Assembly: GCA_021234155.1 (NCBI GenBank)
Contig: JAJEKV010000033.1
Coordinates: forward strand, 7,368,635 to 7,432,634
Origin: Isoetes taiwanensis
Taxonomy: Eukaryota > Streptophyta > Lycopodiopsida > Isoetales > Isoetaceae
Length of the DNA stretch: 64,000 nucleotides
Direction of reading: 5' to 3'
Shown here in pieces: positions 34,187 through 43,390 of the stretch. Position 1 is the stretch's first letter; the number at the start of each line of letters is the position of its first letter. The position numbers were made by a program, and so were the translations under genes. The notes under the pieces are model-generated. The model had not been told where the DNA came from. It searched no databases and saw nothing but the letters and a program-made list of their open reading frames with translations.

Positions 34187-36218
34187 GTGGATAAAGACTA
34201 TACCTGCACCAAGACAATTGTTAAAGATGTCAATAACTATAAGCACCTGTCCAGCAAAGGTGTTGACAAGCAGTTACGTATTGTTCATCTGACCTTTTTC
34301 TCCAAAATACTAGAGAAGTTTAGTATTAAAAAAAAATATTTCATACTGTAATGTACGAAGTGTTACATGAAAGAGGAACAGATTAAAGATAAAGTTTATA
34401 AGCCTTTCAAAGTATTTGGAGACTGCTCAAGCAATAAATGCCCATGTGCTAATTCAAATCTGGCCCAGTTTATTGACTATAATATTGGGCACATCACGGC
34501 CACTAATCTAGACATCATACACAATGGAAAACTCAGAAAAGCCTTCACTTGTGGACAACCACATCCCAGATAGTGGCTTTAGTGTACAAGAGTTCATGGA
34601 CGATTTTACCAGATTATGCACACAATTCTTCCAGGTGCACAAATATGACATTTTGGATCTTTCCCATATAGACATTGAAAATATACGTAATATTTTGATT
34701 GAATATGCGCACAGTAAAATTGTTGCATTCAAAGCAAATCTTGCTCCCAAACGGTTTATCTGGAATGATCCATTAGTAATAAAAAAATATTGAATGGCTC
34801 AACGATAATCTATACATTTCTGGTTTGGATAAAGCTTCCAATAATGCTGTTTTTGTTTGTCAAAGACATATTGCTAATATGGCAAAAAGCAGACTGGACA
34901 GCCATGACGTCATAAAAAGTGGACTTTCCCATGAGATTATTAAAAGCAGGTGCTTGATTGAGATTGACAATTTATGAATAGTAAGTCAAATAAAGAGCGC
35001 AAATTACCCTACTTGATGGCTACTTTCAAAGCCCGTAAAGGAGAGTATAGATGGTTAACTAATGCGCACAATACTATCTTCTCCAAACTGGCTAGTTTCA
35101 TTACTGCGGTGCTCAATAACTTTGTTGAAATATGGCTTAAAGTTTGCTTCAGAAAAAATGCAATGATCAGATTATGGAGTAAAAAGAAAGTTAATGCATC
35201 CTGGATCGTAAATTCAGTTCTTGATGTGGTTTTAAACCTGCTTTACAACATACACGAGGTTTTTGCAGTAGATATCACTAGGTGCTATGAAAACATACCC
35301 TTAGATGGTAGTGAAGGCATTATTGAAGTAATCAGTGACGTTGCAGACATGGTATGGGTATTCATGATGGAGGATCAACATCTATTTAACCTTCTTATCA
35401 AAAGCAAGAATGGTGAATACATTGTCAAATGGGCTAGAAACCATAAGGATAAAGAACATGCTAGCTGGGATTTTGTTTCAAGAGAACAGTTCAAAAACAT
35501 GAATACATGGCTCTTAAGCAACTGCTTTCTTCAAATGGGAAATGATGTGTGGAGACAACAAAAAGGAATTCCTGTTGAATTTGCCTACAGTTCATCTTGG
35601 TGCAACTTATATTTGGTATGGTTTGAACTTAGGTTCATTCTTAACCTCGACAAATGTGGCAGATTCACTGATATTTACAGGTTTCAAAATACCTCCAGAT
35701 ACATTGATGATGAACATTATTAATGGGGGTAATTTGCAAGAGTTCTTTTCCTATAATTCTGACCTTACAATCTACAATATAGAACTCTTGGGGATTAAGG
35801 ATGATACTTGCTACAGAGACATTGATGGGACTACGTACTCTAAAGGGATAAATGCTAACTTTCTGAATGTCTCCTTTGAAGTACTGGATCATGAAAGGGG
35901 CTTCTTTAAAATTATCAGATATGACAAGAGAACGAAGCTCCCATTTAAGGTAAATAAGTCATCATGGCCGCCAGCTATAGGCCTTATGGACAAGCATCCA
36001 AGGTAATTATTTCTCAAATTCTTCCATATGTTTATGCACATTCGGATGCTAATAATGCCTTTATGGATATTACTGCACTAATTCTAGGCTTTTGTGACAA
36101 TGGATTTGCAAGAAATGACATCATTAGGAATGCCTTGTCAATACTGCAAACTGAAGCTTTTCTTAGAGTACTATACAATATCATTGACATGATCAGAGGT
36201 CTGAAGGTAGTACTATAA
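34187..36218 (+). pseudogene. Penelope-like element reverse transcriptase, multiply frameshifted
   Basis: Read across changing frames: a Cys-containing segment (about 34,350-34,450, CSSNKCPCAN); GHITATNLDIIHNGKL (about 34,484-34,535), like the pre-RT block of Penelope-like elements; GLDKASNNAVFVC (about 34,825-34,865); then RWLTNAHNTIFSKLA, WIVNSVLDVVLNL, the first catalytic block VDITRCYENIPL (about 35,264-35,300), LSNCFLQMGNDVWRQQKGIP, SSSWCNLYLVWFE and YIDD (35,700-35,711). After a frameshift it continues FLNVSFE (about 35,860) and YDKRTKLPF (about 35,919). The tail with FCDNGFARNDII ends at 36,218. Frame changes near 34,570, 34,790, 34,970, 35,712 and 36,003 make it dead. No GIY-YIG endonuclease was found. 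The block style recalls the Hydra/Naiad/Chlamys side of the group. Confidence 0.8.
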
Positions 36219-37713
36219 TATGAAATGTGGGAAGTTTGGCAGCATAGGTTGGATAGGGCTTTGGCAACAAGGTCCTGCACACCTTGTTGCTCTTAAATAA
36301 AAGTTCAGGTTTTTAACTATGACCCTCCCTAATCTACGGTAGGAGGTAGTTTTTTTTATTTTTATTTTTATTATTATGTGTAATGTGGTTATAGATACTG
36401 TCTTAATGGTAGCTTAAAGCAATAATTGGGCCATTGCTTCATACAATATTGGGACATTTGTCCAATGTCATATAGATGACAAATACTAACTAGGTATATT
36501 TGGGCACATATTTTTTGTTTTGACCTAAAAATTGATGCATACTCAGATGACCTATATTTCTGAAATCCAGTAATACTAAGTGAAAATGCTCGAACACCCG
36601 ATCTGGAGCATTCCATGGATAGATCTGCAAAGCTGGATGATTAAGGGTTGTACACTGCTTTATGTACACCACTCGACTTGGCACTGGTACCCAAGGTATT
36701 ATGCTCTGCTGGCTTAGAATTGTCGGTAGAACCTAGTTTTGTCTACATATACTATTTCATTCTTTAGAGCAGTAGGGTTGCTCGGATTTGCTCATAGTGG
36801 GAAACCCAAATCTGTTAGCATGACCAGAAAGAAAGGGGATTTAAATTTTGTTACCAGGAACAGGATTGCTGAGGAGAAGCAGAAATCTGCCAATAAGTCT
36901 GCCAATATTTTGCCTTTGAGGATAGATGCAGATGCAAATGGAGTAGGGATCTCTAATAGCATTGCTAATGGCAGTACACCGTCTATTGTTGCTGCTACTG
37001 CTAGTTTTGTTGAGCCTAGGTTTGAGCATTGCATTCCAAATAAAAAGCCTGTAGAAATGGAGAGCAGCAATCTAAAGAATGGGCTACCCAAGACTGACAT
37101 GAAGATTACTGGATGCAGCACCAGAAATGAGGCCATTAGGAATGAAAGCAATCTGCAGCAACATCTATAGGTTTGATGATGATACTATTTCTTATATTCT
37201 TGATCTAATTAATAGCATCTGAGTTCAATAATGCAAGAATTTTCTCTAAGTAGATTGAAAATATATACTAGATCATGAACTTGCCACAAATCTAGGCATA
37301 TCGACATGTTGTGCTTGTATTAAACAGAAAGCAGAGGTTCGGCGACAGTCAAGTCGTTTCTCTGATTAAATAGATTCAAAAAGTGTTTGAGATACGCGGG
37401 ATATGTAATTTCTTACGCAATGCAAAACACTCTGCGGGGGCATTCCGGTGACATTTTTAGGAGCAAGAAGAAAAGAGGATTGATAGACATGAGTAGAGGG
37501 AATAATAGCATTAGCAATAATTGCCCTTCCATTTTAGAGAGATATTTACTGTTAAGAAGGTCAGCTTTCCTGCTGAATTTTAGAATAATGTTATTCCATA
37601 AGTCTCTAGCATTAATTTTAAAAGCAAAAGGAATTGTGCATCACCATCCTACATTCTAATAGGAGAGGAATATTTGATGCTTTTTTCTTGATCCTCCATA
37701 GATTTCGAATTTT
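36219..37713. other. Intergenic stretch with one unrecognised open frame
   Basis: The plus-strand frame 36,739-37,170 (143 codons) is hydrophilic, with normal-looking composition (TRKKGDLNFVTRNRIAEEKQ). A pyrimidine run ending in ttctttag precedes it at about 36,758-36,767, so it might be an exon or exon debris. I recognise no domain. The remainder shows nothing. The last five bases, 37,709-37,713 (atttt), are the left target-site copy of the copia element. Confidence 0.4.
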
Positions 37714-38383
37714 TGTTAGAAAAATAGGTTCTTTCAAATTATCTGATATCATGAGAAGTAAGAATTGAGGCAGAAGAGATCAGTAGAAAAAGGGAATAAT
37801 ACAATTCTAACCTATGGTTTATAGAACATAGGTGTGATGGAAGCATTATAGATGTGAAGGTTTATTAACCTAAGTTTGAATGGTGAAGTGCATGAGGTTG
37901 CATGATCGATTGTATCTAGAAGACCCAAGTTCAATGGTAAGTTAAAGCTTTTATAAGACCATTGAACATGAAATATAGTTATGAGACCATCGAATATAAA
38001 TTTGGAACTTAAGGTTCTCGATGGAGGGAATGAATCATTTGAATATAGAAACGGCCGAAGAAGTCGAAGCACCGATCACCTGATGCTATGGATTCTGCTA
38101 GGCGGCCGGATCTGCACCATTCGGTGAGGTCTGGCCCTATATATTGAAGTTGTAATCGAAGATAATGGAAGGCGATCCAGAATGAAGGTGTAACAATAGG
38201 CTTGTGCGATCGGTCAGACAAGCTACAGTAATTGGGTCAAAGCCCAAATGAATAGTGCCTAAGTAATGGTATTCAAGCATTTTTGTGGTATTCCTCATAT
38301 TACTTGATTGACCATGAATTAGATGTTGTCTAGTTAGTCATAAATCCTCGTGAAATTATTCTATTGATCTTGAATCTATCTCA
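37714..38383 (+). repeat. 5' LTR of the copia element
   Basis: 670 bp, same length as the 3' LTR with no indels and about 9 substitutions. Short open frames in it are duplicated in the other LTR and are not genes. Confidence 0.96.
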
Positions 38384-38385
38384 TT

Positions 38386-38397
38386 TGGTATCAGAGC
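38386..38397 (+). promoter_or_regulatory. Primer-binding site (initiator tRNA-Met)
   Basis: tggtatcagagc begins two bases after the 5' LTR. It is the standard complement of the 3' end of plant initiator tRNA-Met used by copia elements. Confidence 0.95.
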
Positions 38398-38405
38398 TGA
38401 CAATT

Positions 38406-39248
38406 ATGACTACTAGATTGGGTGCATCTTTGTTAAGTGCAGTGGAAGTATTTAAGGGCACAGGAGGCTTCCAGGTGTGGAAGGAAAAGATCAAGGAGAT
38501 CTTGGAAGTAGAGGGACTTTGGTCCTATGTTGGAGAGGACACTGGAAACAATGATATCAGTGGCACTGCAGCTGTGACTATCAGTGCAGTAGAGGAAGGT
38601 TCCAGCTCAGGGGATGTTGAGGTAACTAGCTCAAACATGAATGCTAAGTTGATTGAAGCTAAAAGTATTGTCACAGTGAAATTGAGTCCTAGTATTTTAT
38701 TGAAAGTGAGAGGGATGCAACCGAGAGCAATTTGGAAATACTTAATCAAAACTTATGAGAACAAGACATCATCACAATTGGATGTACTTGATAGAGAACT
38801 CAGAAATTTGAAATATCATGAGAAGGATGACATAACTGATTTCTTCCAAAGATTGGATAACTTAATTGCAGATCTGGAAGCAGCAGGTGTGACAATAACA
38901 AATGAACATCAAGTGATGTCCATTGCTAGGGCTTTTTCTGATTATGATCAGCTATCAACCTTGGTTAGGAATATTGCTAAATCTAGGGAAGATGCTGAAC
39001 TAATGGTAAAAACTGAACTTGAACAGAAGAAACTAATAGGGGAACATGAACAACATTCTGAGATTCTGTTTGCTGGCAAAGGAAAAATCAGAACAGAGAA
39101 AGGTAAGATAGGGCCATGCTATCATTGTAACACTTATGGTCATCTTAAATACAATTGTCCTAAGTTGGGAAAGGACAATAGATGTTATAACTGTGATGGG
39201 CTGGGACATCAAGCAGCAAATTGCTCCAAGTCCAAAGGATTTTGCTAA
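38406..39248 (+). CDS. copia gag
   Basis: 280-residue capsid-nucleocapsid protein from the ATG at 38,406 (MTTRLGAS); an in-frame ATG at 38,364 lies inside the LTR upstream of the primer-binding site and is unlikely to be used. It contains the UBN2/retrotran_gag pattern (WKEKIKEILEVEGLW; later LDRELRNLKYHEKDDITDF and FQRLDNLIADLEAAG) and two CCHC zinc knuckles (39,117-39,158 and 39,183-39,224). It stops at 39,246-39,248 just after the second knuckle. Pol overlaps in the +1 frame, whereas most plant copia elements have gag and pol in one frame. Confidence 0.93.
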   Translation: MTTRLGASLLSAVEVFKGTGGFQVWKEKIKEILEVEGLWSYVGEDTGNNDISGTAAVTISAVEEGSSSGDVEVTSSNMNAKLIEAKSIVTVKLSPSILLKVRGMQPRAIWKYLIKTYENKTSSQLDVLDRELRNLKYHEKDDITDFFQRLDNLIADLEAAGVTITNEHQVMSIARAFSDYDQLSTLVRNIAKSREDAELMVKTELEQKKLIGEHEQHSEILFAGKGKIRTEKGKIGPCYHCNTYGHLKYNCPKLGKDNRCYNCDGLGHQAANCSKSKGFC

Positions 39249-42200
39249 AGGGAGAGGAAGAGGAGATCCAAGGAGAAATACAAGAGGCAAGTTTTTTAAC
39301 AAAGGAAAAGGAAGAGGCAGAAACACATCAGCTGTAAACTTGGCAAAAGAAGTGGACAACTCAGAGAAGGAGGAGTTGGACGAAAATGAAGAGGTAAGAA
39401 AAGAAAGTTTCAACACATTGATTATGAATGAGACTAAAAATGATGATAACTTGCTTGTGTTAGATTCAGGAGCTGAGAGATGCGTGATCAAACAAGCAAA
39501 TCAACTCAAGAACAAGACAAAGAAAGTCTCAAGCTTTATTCAACTTCGAGATGGAAAATTACAGCAAGTTGAAGAAGCTGGAATGTTGGAGATCTTTGAT
39601 TTGGCTGGGAAACCAGTTGAACTGAAAAATGTATTGTGTGTGCCTTCTATAATCAGAAATTTGATTTTTGTTAGCCAATTGGTTGACCTTGGATATAGAG
39701 TGTGTTTTGAGAAACACCATTGCAACATTTACCTCAATAAAGAATTAAGATTTTTGGCAAAAAGAGTAGGCAATTTATTTGCACTTGACAAAGCCAATGT
39801 TGAGGGTAAAATAAACTTGGTTACAGCAAAAGAATGGCATGAAAGGCTGAGCCATACACATATGAACAATGTAAATTACATGATAAAGAAAGGTTTGATA
39901 ATAGGAGAAGAACAAAGGGATCATTTCTTGTGTGAAGGATGCTTATTGGGAAAACACTCCAGACTTAGTTTCAAAAGATCAACAAAAAGAGCCAGTGGGA
40001 TTTTAGACCTAATACACACTGATTTGTGTGGTCCAATTAATGTTACAAGCATGACAGGTAAGAAATACTTTATAACATTTATAGATGATCATTCAAGGAA
40101 AACTAAATGCTATTTGTTAAGGCATAAAGATCAAGCATTTGCAGCATACAAGTTATTTGAGCAGGAAATGGAGAGACAAACTGGAAGAAAAATAAAATGT
40201 GTAAGGTCAGATCGAGGAGGGGAATTTCTCTCAGGAGAGTTCAAAAGACATTGCAAGATAAATGGAATTAGAGGACAACTAACCTGCAGGTACACACCTC
40301 AGCAAAATGGAGTAGCAGAAAGCAAGAACAGGACAATTTTGGATGCAGTTCGATCCATGCTAAAGCACTCAGATATGCCAAATTTTTTATGGGATGAAGC
40401 AGTTAAAACTGCTGTACTAATCCAAAATAAGCTACCTTCCTCATCTATCAATGGTAAAACACCTGATGAGATGTGGAATGGAAATGTGCCATCATATGAA
40501 ATGCTTAAAGCATATGGATGCATGGCATTTGTGCATGTTTCTAAAGAACTTAGAAGAAAATTAGATGATAGGGCAACAAAATGTTTTTTGGCAGGCTATG
40601 ATGAGCAAGCAAAGGCATACAAGCTGTTTGATGAGTCTAAGAGACAAATAATTATTAGCATGGATGTGGTCTTCAATGAAAATATACTTTACAAAGACAG
40701 AAATAACGTGCAGGCACATGGTGAAACAAAAACATTGGAATCAAACAGAAATGAAGAGGATGCTCAGGTGAATAAGTTTGCTGATATAGAGAGTGATGGG
40801 GAAAATGATGAAGAACAAGATAACCGGGGCACAAGGGAAAATACAGTCACAGAAGGAGAAGGGATTGAGCTGGAGAAAGGGCAAGTAGAGAAAGTCAAAA
40901 GAAAAAGGAAAACAGAGTTGGAAAGGCTCAAGGAGAACTTAGAAATGGATGCAGGTGAATATGGGAGAACAGAGGATGGGAAAAGTAAAAGACTGGGTAA
41001 TGAATTAGTGGATATAAATCAGGTCCTGGCCATTTTTGAACCAAAGATACCTATGAGTTATGAGGAAGCCATGCAGTCAGAAGAATCAGCAAATTGGGAG
41101 CAAGCAATGAAAGAGGAAATAAATGCTTTTGTGAGAACAAACACGTATCATGTTGTAAGAAAACCTGATGACAAAAATACTATTGGCTACAAATGGATCT
41201 ACAAGCTAAAGACTGGAGCAAATGGTGAACAAAAATACAAAGCCAGGCTGGTTGCACAGGGATTCAATCAAAGGAAGGGCTTAGATTATGATGAAACCTT
41301 TTCACCCATTGTAAAGCTAACAAGCATAAGAATTCTGCTAGCCTATGCAAATGCAAACAACTTGGAAGTGCACCACATGGATGTGAGCATGGCTTTTCTA
41401 AATGCTGAAATAGATGAAGAGGTGTACATGAAACAAGCACCTGGGTTTAACGATAAAAGAGATAACATGGTATGGAAATTAAACCGAGCTGTTTATGGCC
41501 TAAAACAGTCTCCAAGATTATGGTATAAGTGCATAGATAAATATTTGCAAGATCAAGGATTTATACAGTTTTTGAATGATGGGAACATGTACATTTTAAA
41601 CAGAGGAGACCATTTCTGTATCATAGCACTATATGTGGACGATAACATAATGGTTGCAAGTGACATAGACATTCTAGATCATTGCAAACAAATACTAAAG
41701 AATAAATACCAAATGGTTGATCTAGGGGAATTGAAAAAATTTCTTGGTATGGAAGTTAACAGGGACAGAAGAAATAGAAGACTGACAATTACCCAGGCAT
41801 GCAACATTCAAGGGATGCTTAACAGGTTTAAAATGACAGATTGCAATATATCTAAGACACCCATATCTCCAGGTCTCAAACTCTCAGCAGAAATGAGTCC
41901 TAAAACAGGAATAGAAATGGCTCAAATGGAAAATGTCCCATATAGGGAACTAATAGATTGCTTGTTATTTATTTCAAATAGTACAAGACCTGACATAGCA
42001 TTTACTGTAAGTCTATTGAGCAAATTTTGCAATAATCCAGGTTACCAACATTGGACTGCAGGGAAAAGAGTGTTGAGATATCTGAAATATACCATGAACC
42101 ATGGACTTACATACTCTAATGATGATTTGACATTAAAAGGTTATGCAGATGCTGATTGGGGCAGTGACATAGACACTAGAAAGTCAACCTCAGATTTTTG

Positions 42201-42633
42201 TTTGATGTTAGGGGGAGCAGCAATTGCTTGGAAAAGCAAGAAGCAATCTTGTGTGGCCATGTCTACTGCAGAAGCTGAGTATAACTCAGCAACCCTGGCA
42301 GCTAAAGAGATTGCATGGACAAGACGTCTTCTAGAAGAATTGAAGGTATGTCAAAGTTTGCCAACAATACTTTACTCAGATAGTTTAAGCTGCATAGCTA
42401 TCACAAGAAATCCAGTGCTACACCAGAGGACAAAACACATAGAATTGCATGTGCACTTTATAAGAGATATGGTGGCCAAGAATGGTGTATCAGTTCAGTA
42501 TATTGGAATAGGTGAGCAGATTGCAGATGTGCTCACAAAAGGTCTGTCAGAAATTAAATTCACAAAGTTCAAAGGTAACTTGGGTGTAATGGATTTCAAT
42601 CAGAACAGGATTGTTACAGTTATGGAAAACTAA
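39136..42633 (+). CDS. copia pol polyprotein (protease, integrase, reverse transcriptase, RNase H)
   Basis: 1,165 open codons; the true pol segment starts where the frame is entered near the end of gag (about 39,226), and the ATG at 39,136 need not be used. Protease: LVLDSGAERC near residue 110. Integrase: zinc region WHERLSH...CEGCLLGKH (about 234-275), then the core with HTDLCGP, RSDRGGEF and QQNGVAESKNR supplying the D, D and E (about 295-395). RT (about 650-900): YKARLVAQGFNQ, MDVSMAFLN and the catalytic YVDD near residue 833. RNase H: GYADADWG (about 1,002), STAEAEY and LYSDSLSC, with conserved acidic residues present. No stop or frame break inside. The host-side role is only self-replication by reverse transcription. 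Confidence 0.95.
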   Translation: MVILNTIVLSWERTIDVITVMGWDIKQQIAPSPKDFAKGRGRGDPRRNTRGKFFNKGKGRGRNTSAVNLAKEVDNSEKEELDENEEVRKESFNTLIMNETKNDDNLLVLDSGAERCVIKQANQLKNKTKKVSSFIQLRDGKLQQVEEAGMLEIFDLAGKPVELKNVLCVPSIIRNLIFVSQLVDLGYRVCFEKHHCNIYLNKELRFLAKRVGNLFALDKANVEGKINLVTAKEWHERLSHTHMNNVNYMIKKGLIIGEEQRDHFLCEGCLLGKHSRLSFKRSTKRASGILDLIHTDLCGPINVTSMTGKKYFITFIDDHSRKTKCYLLRHKDQAFAAYKLFEQEMERQTGRKIKCVRSDRGGEFLSGEFKRHCKINGIRGQLTCRYTPQQNGVAESKNRTILDAVRSMLKHSDMPNFLWDEAVKTAVLIQNKLPSSSINGKTPDEMWNGNVPSYEMLKAYGCMAFVHVSKELRRKLDDRATKCFLAGYDEQAKAYKLFDESKRQIIISMDVVFNENILYKDRNNVQAHGETKTLESNRNEEDAQVNKFADIESDGENDEEQDNRGTRENTVTEGEGIELEKGQVEKVKRKRKTELERLKENLEMDAGEYGRTEDGKSKRLGNELVDINQVLAIFEPKIPMSYEEAMQSEESANWEQAMKEEINAFVRTNTYHVVRKPDDKNTIGYKWIYKLKTGANGEQKYKARLVAQGFNQRKGLDYDETFSPIVKLTSIRILLAYANANNLEVHHMDVSMAFLNAEIDEEVYMKQAPGFNDKRDNMVWKLNRAVYGLKQSPRLWYKCIDKYLQDQGFIQFLNDGNMYILNRGDHFCIIALYVDDNIMVASDIDILDHCKQILKNKYQMVDLGELKKFLGMEVNRDRRNRRLTITQACNIQGMLNRFKMTDCNISKTPISPGLKLSAEMSPKTGIEMAQMENVPYRELIDCLLFISNSTRPDIAFTVSLLSKFCNNPGYQHWTAGKRVLRYLKYTMNHGLTYSNDDLTLKGYADADWGSDIDTRKSTSDFCLMLGGAAIAWKSKKQSCVAMSTAEAEYNSATLAAKEIAWTRRLLEELKVCQSLPTILYSDSLSCIAITRNPVLHQRTKHIELHVHFIRDMVAKNGVSVQYIGIGEQIADVLTKGLSEIKFTKFKGNLGVMDFNQNRIVTVMEN

Positions 42634-42700
42634 TAGAAGAAGTATAGTTAAACCTTACAGTAACAGTTATAAACAGCATAAATGATATGGCAGACATTTT

Positions 42701-42715
42701 GAAAGAAAGGGGAAA
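42701..42715 (+). promoter_or_regulatory. Polypurine tract of the copia element
   Basis: gaaagaaaggggaaa ends exactly at the 3' LTR start and is the expected plus-strand primer. Confidence 0.93.
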
Positions 42716-43385
42716 TGTTAGAAAAATAGGTTCTTTCAAATTATCTGATATCATGAGAAGTAAGAATTGAGGCAGAAGAGATCAGTAGAAAAAGGGAATA
42801 ATACAATTCTAACCTATGGTTTATAGAACATATGTATGATGGAAGCATTATAGATGTGAAGGTTTATTAACCTAAGTTCGAATGGTGAAGTGCATGAGGT
42901 TGCATGATCGATTGTATCTAGAAGACCCAAGTTCAATGGTAAGTTAAAGCTTTTATAAGACCATTGAACATGAAATATAGTTATGAGACCATCGAATATA
43001 AATTTGGAACTTAAGGTTCTCGATGGAGGGAATGAATCGTTTGAATATAGAAACGGCCGAAGAAGTCGAAGCACCGATCACCTGATGCTATGGATTCTGC
43101 TAGGCGGCCGGATCTGCACCATTCGGTGAGGTCTGGCCCTATATATTGAAGTTGTAATCGAAGATAATGGAAGGCGATCCGGAATGAAGGTGTACCAATA
43201 GGCTTGTGCTATCGGTCAGACAAGCTACAGTAATTGGGTCAAAGCCCAAATGAATAGTGCCTAAGTAATGGTATTCAAGCATTTTTGTGGTATTCCTCAT
43301 ATTACTTGATTGACCATGAATTAGATGTTGTCTAGTTAGTCATAAATCCTCATGAAATTATTCCATTGATCTTGAATCTATCTCA
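42716..43385 (+). repeat. 3' LTR of the copia element
   Basis: 670 bp, TGTTAG...TCTCA, followed immediately by the target-site copy attt(t) at 43,386-43,390. Confidence 0.96.
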
Positions 43386-43390
43386 ATTTT

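Larger units (their letters stand above)
37714..43385 (+). mobile_element. Complete Ty1/copia retrotransposon, 5,672 bp, young
   Basis: Two 670-bp LTRs (37,714-38,383 and 42,716-43,385) begin TGTTAG and end TCTCA, with the 5-bp duplication ATTTT on both sides (37,709-37,713 and 43,386-43,390). A primer-binding site complementary to initiator tRNA-Met and a purine-rich tract are in place. The interior encodes gag and a full-length pol in copia order (protease-integrase-RT-RNase H). I count about 9 differences between LTRs (about 1.3%), so it is a recent insertion, and it may still be mobilisable. The only defect seen is the gag/pol frame offset. Confidence 0.97.

Noticed and set aside
38364-38405. 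Upstream in-frame ATG as the gag start
   Set aside because: It lies within the LTR and before the primer-binding site; the ATG at 38,406 is the expected start.
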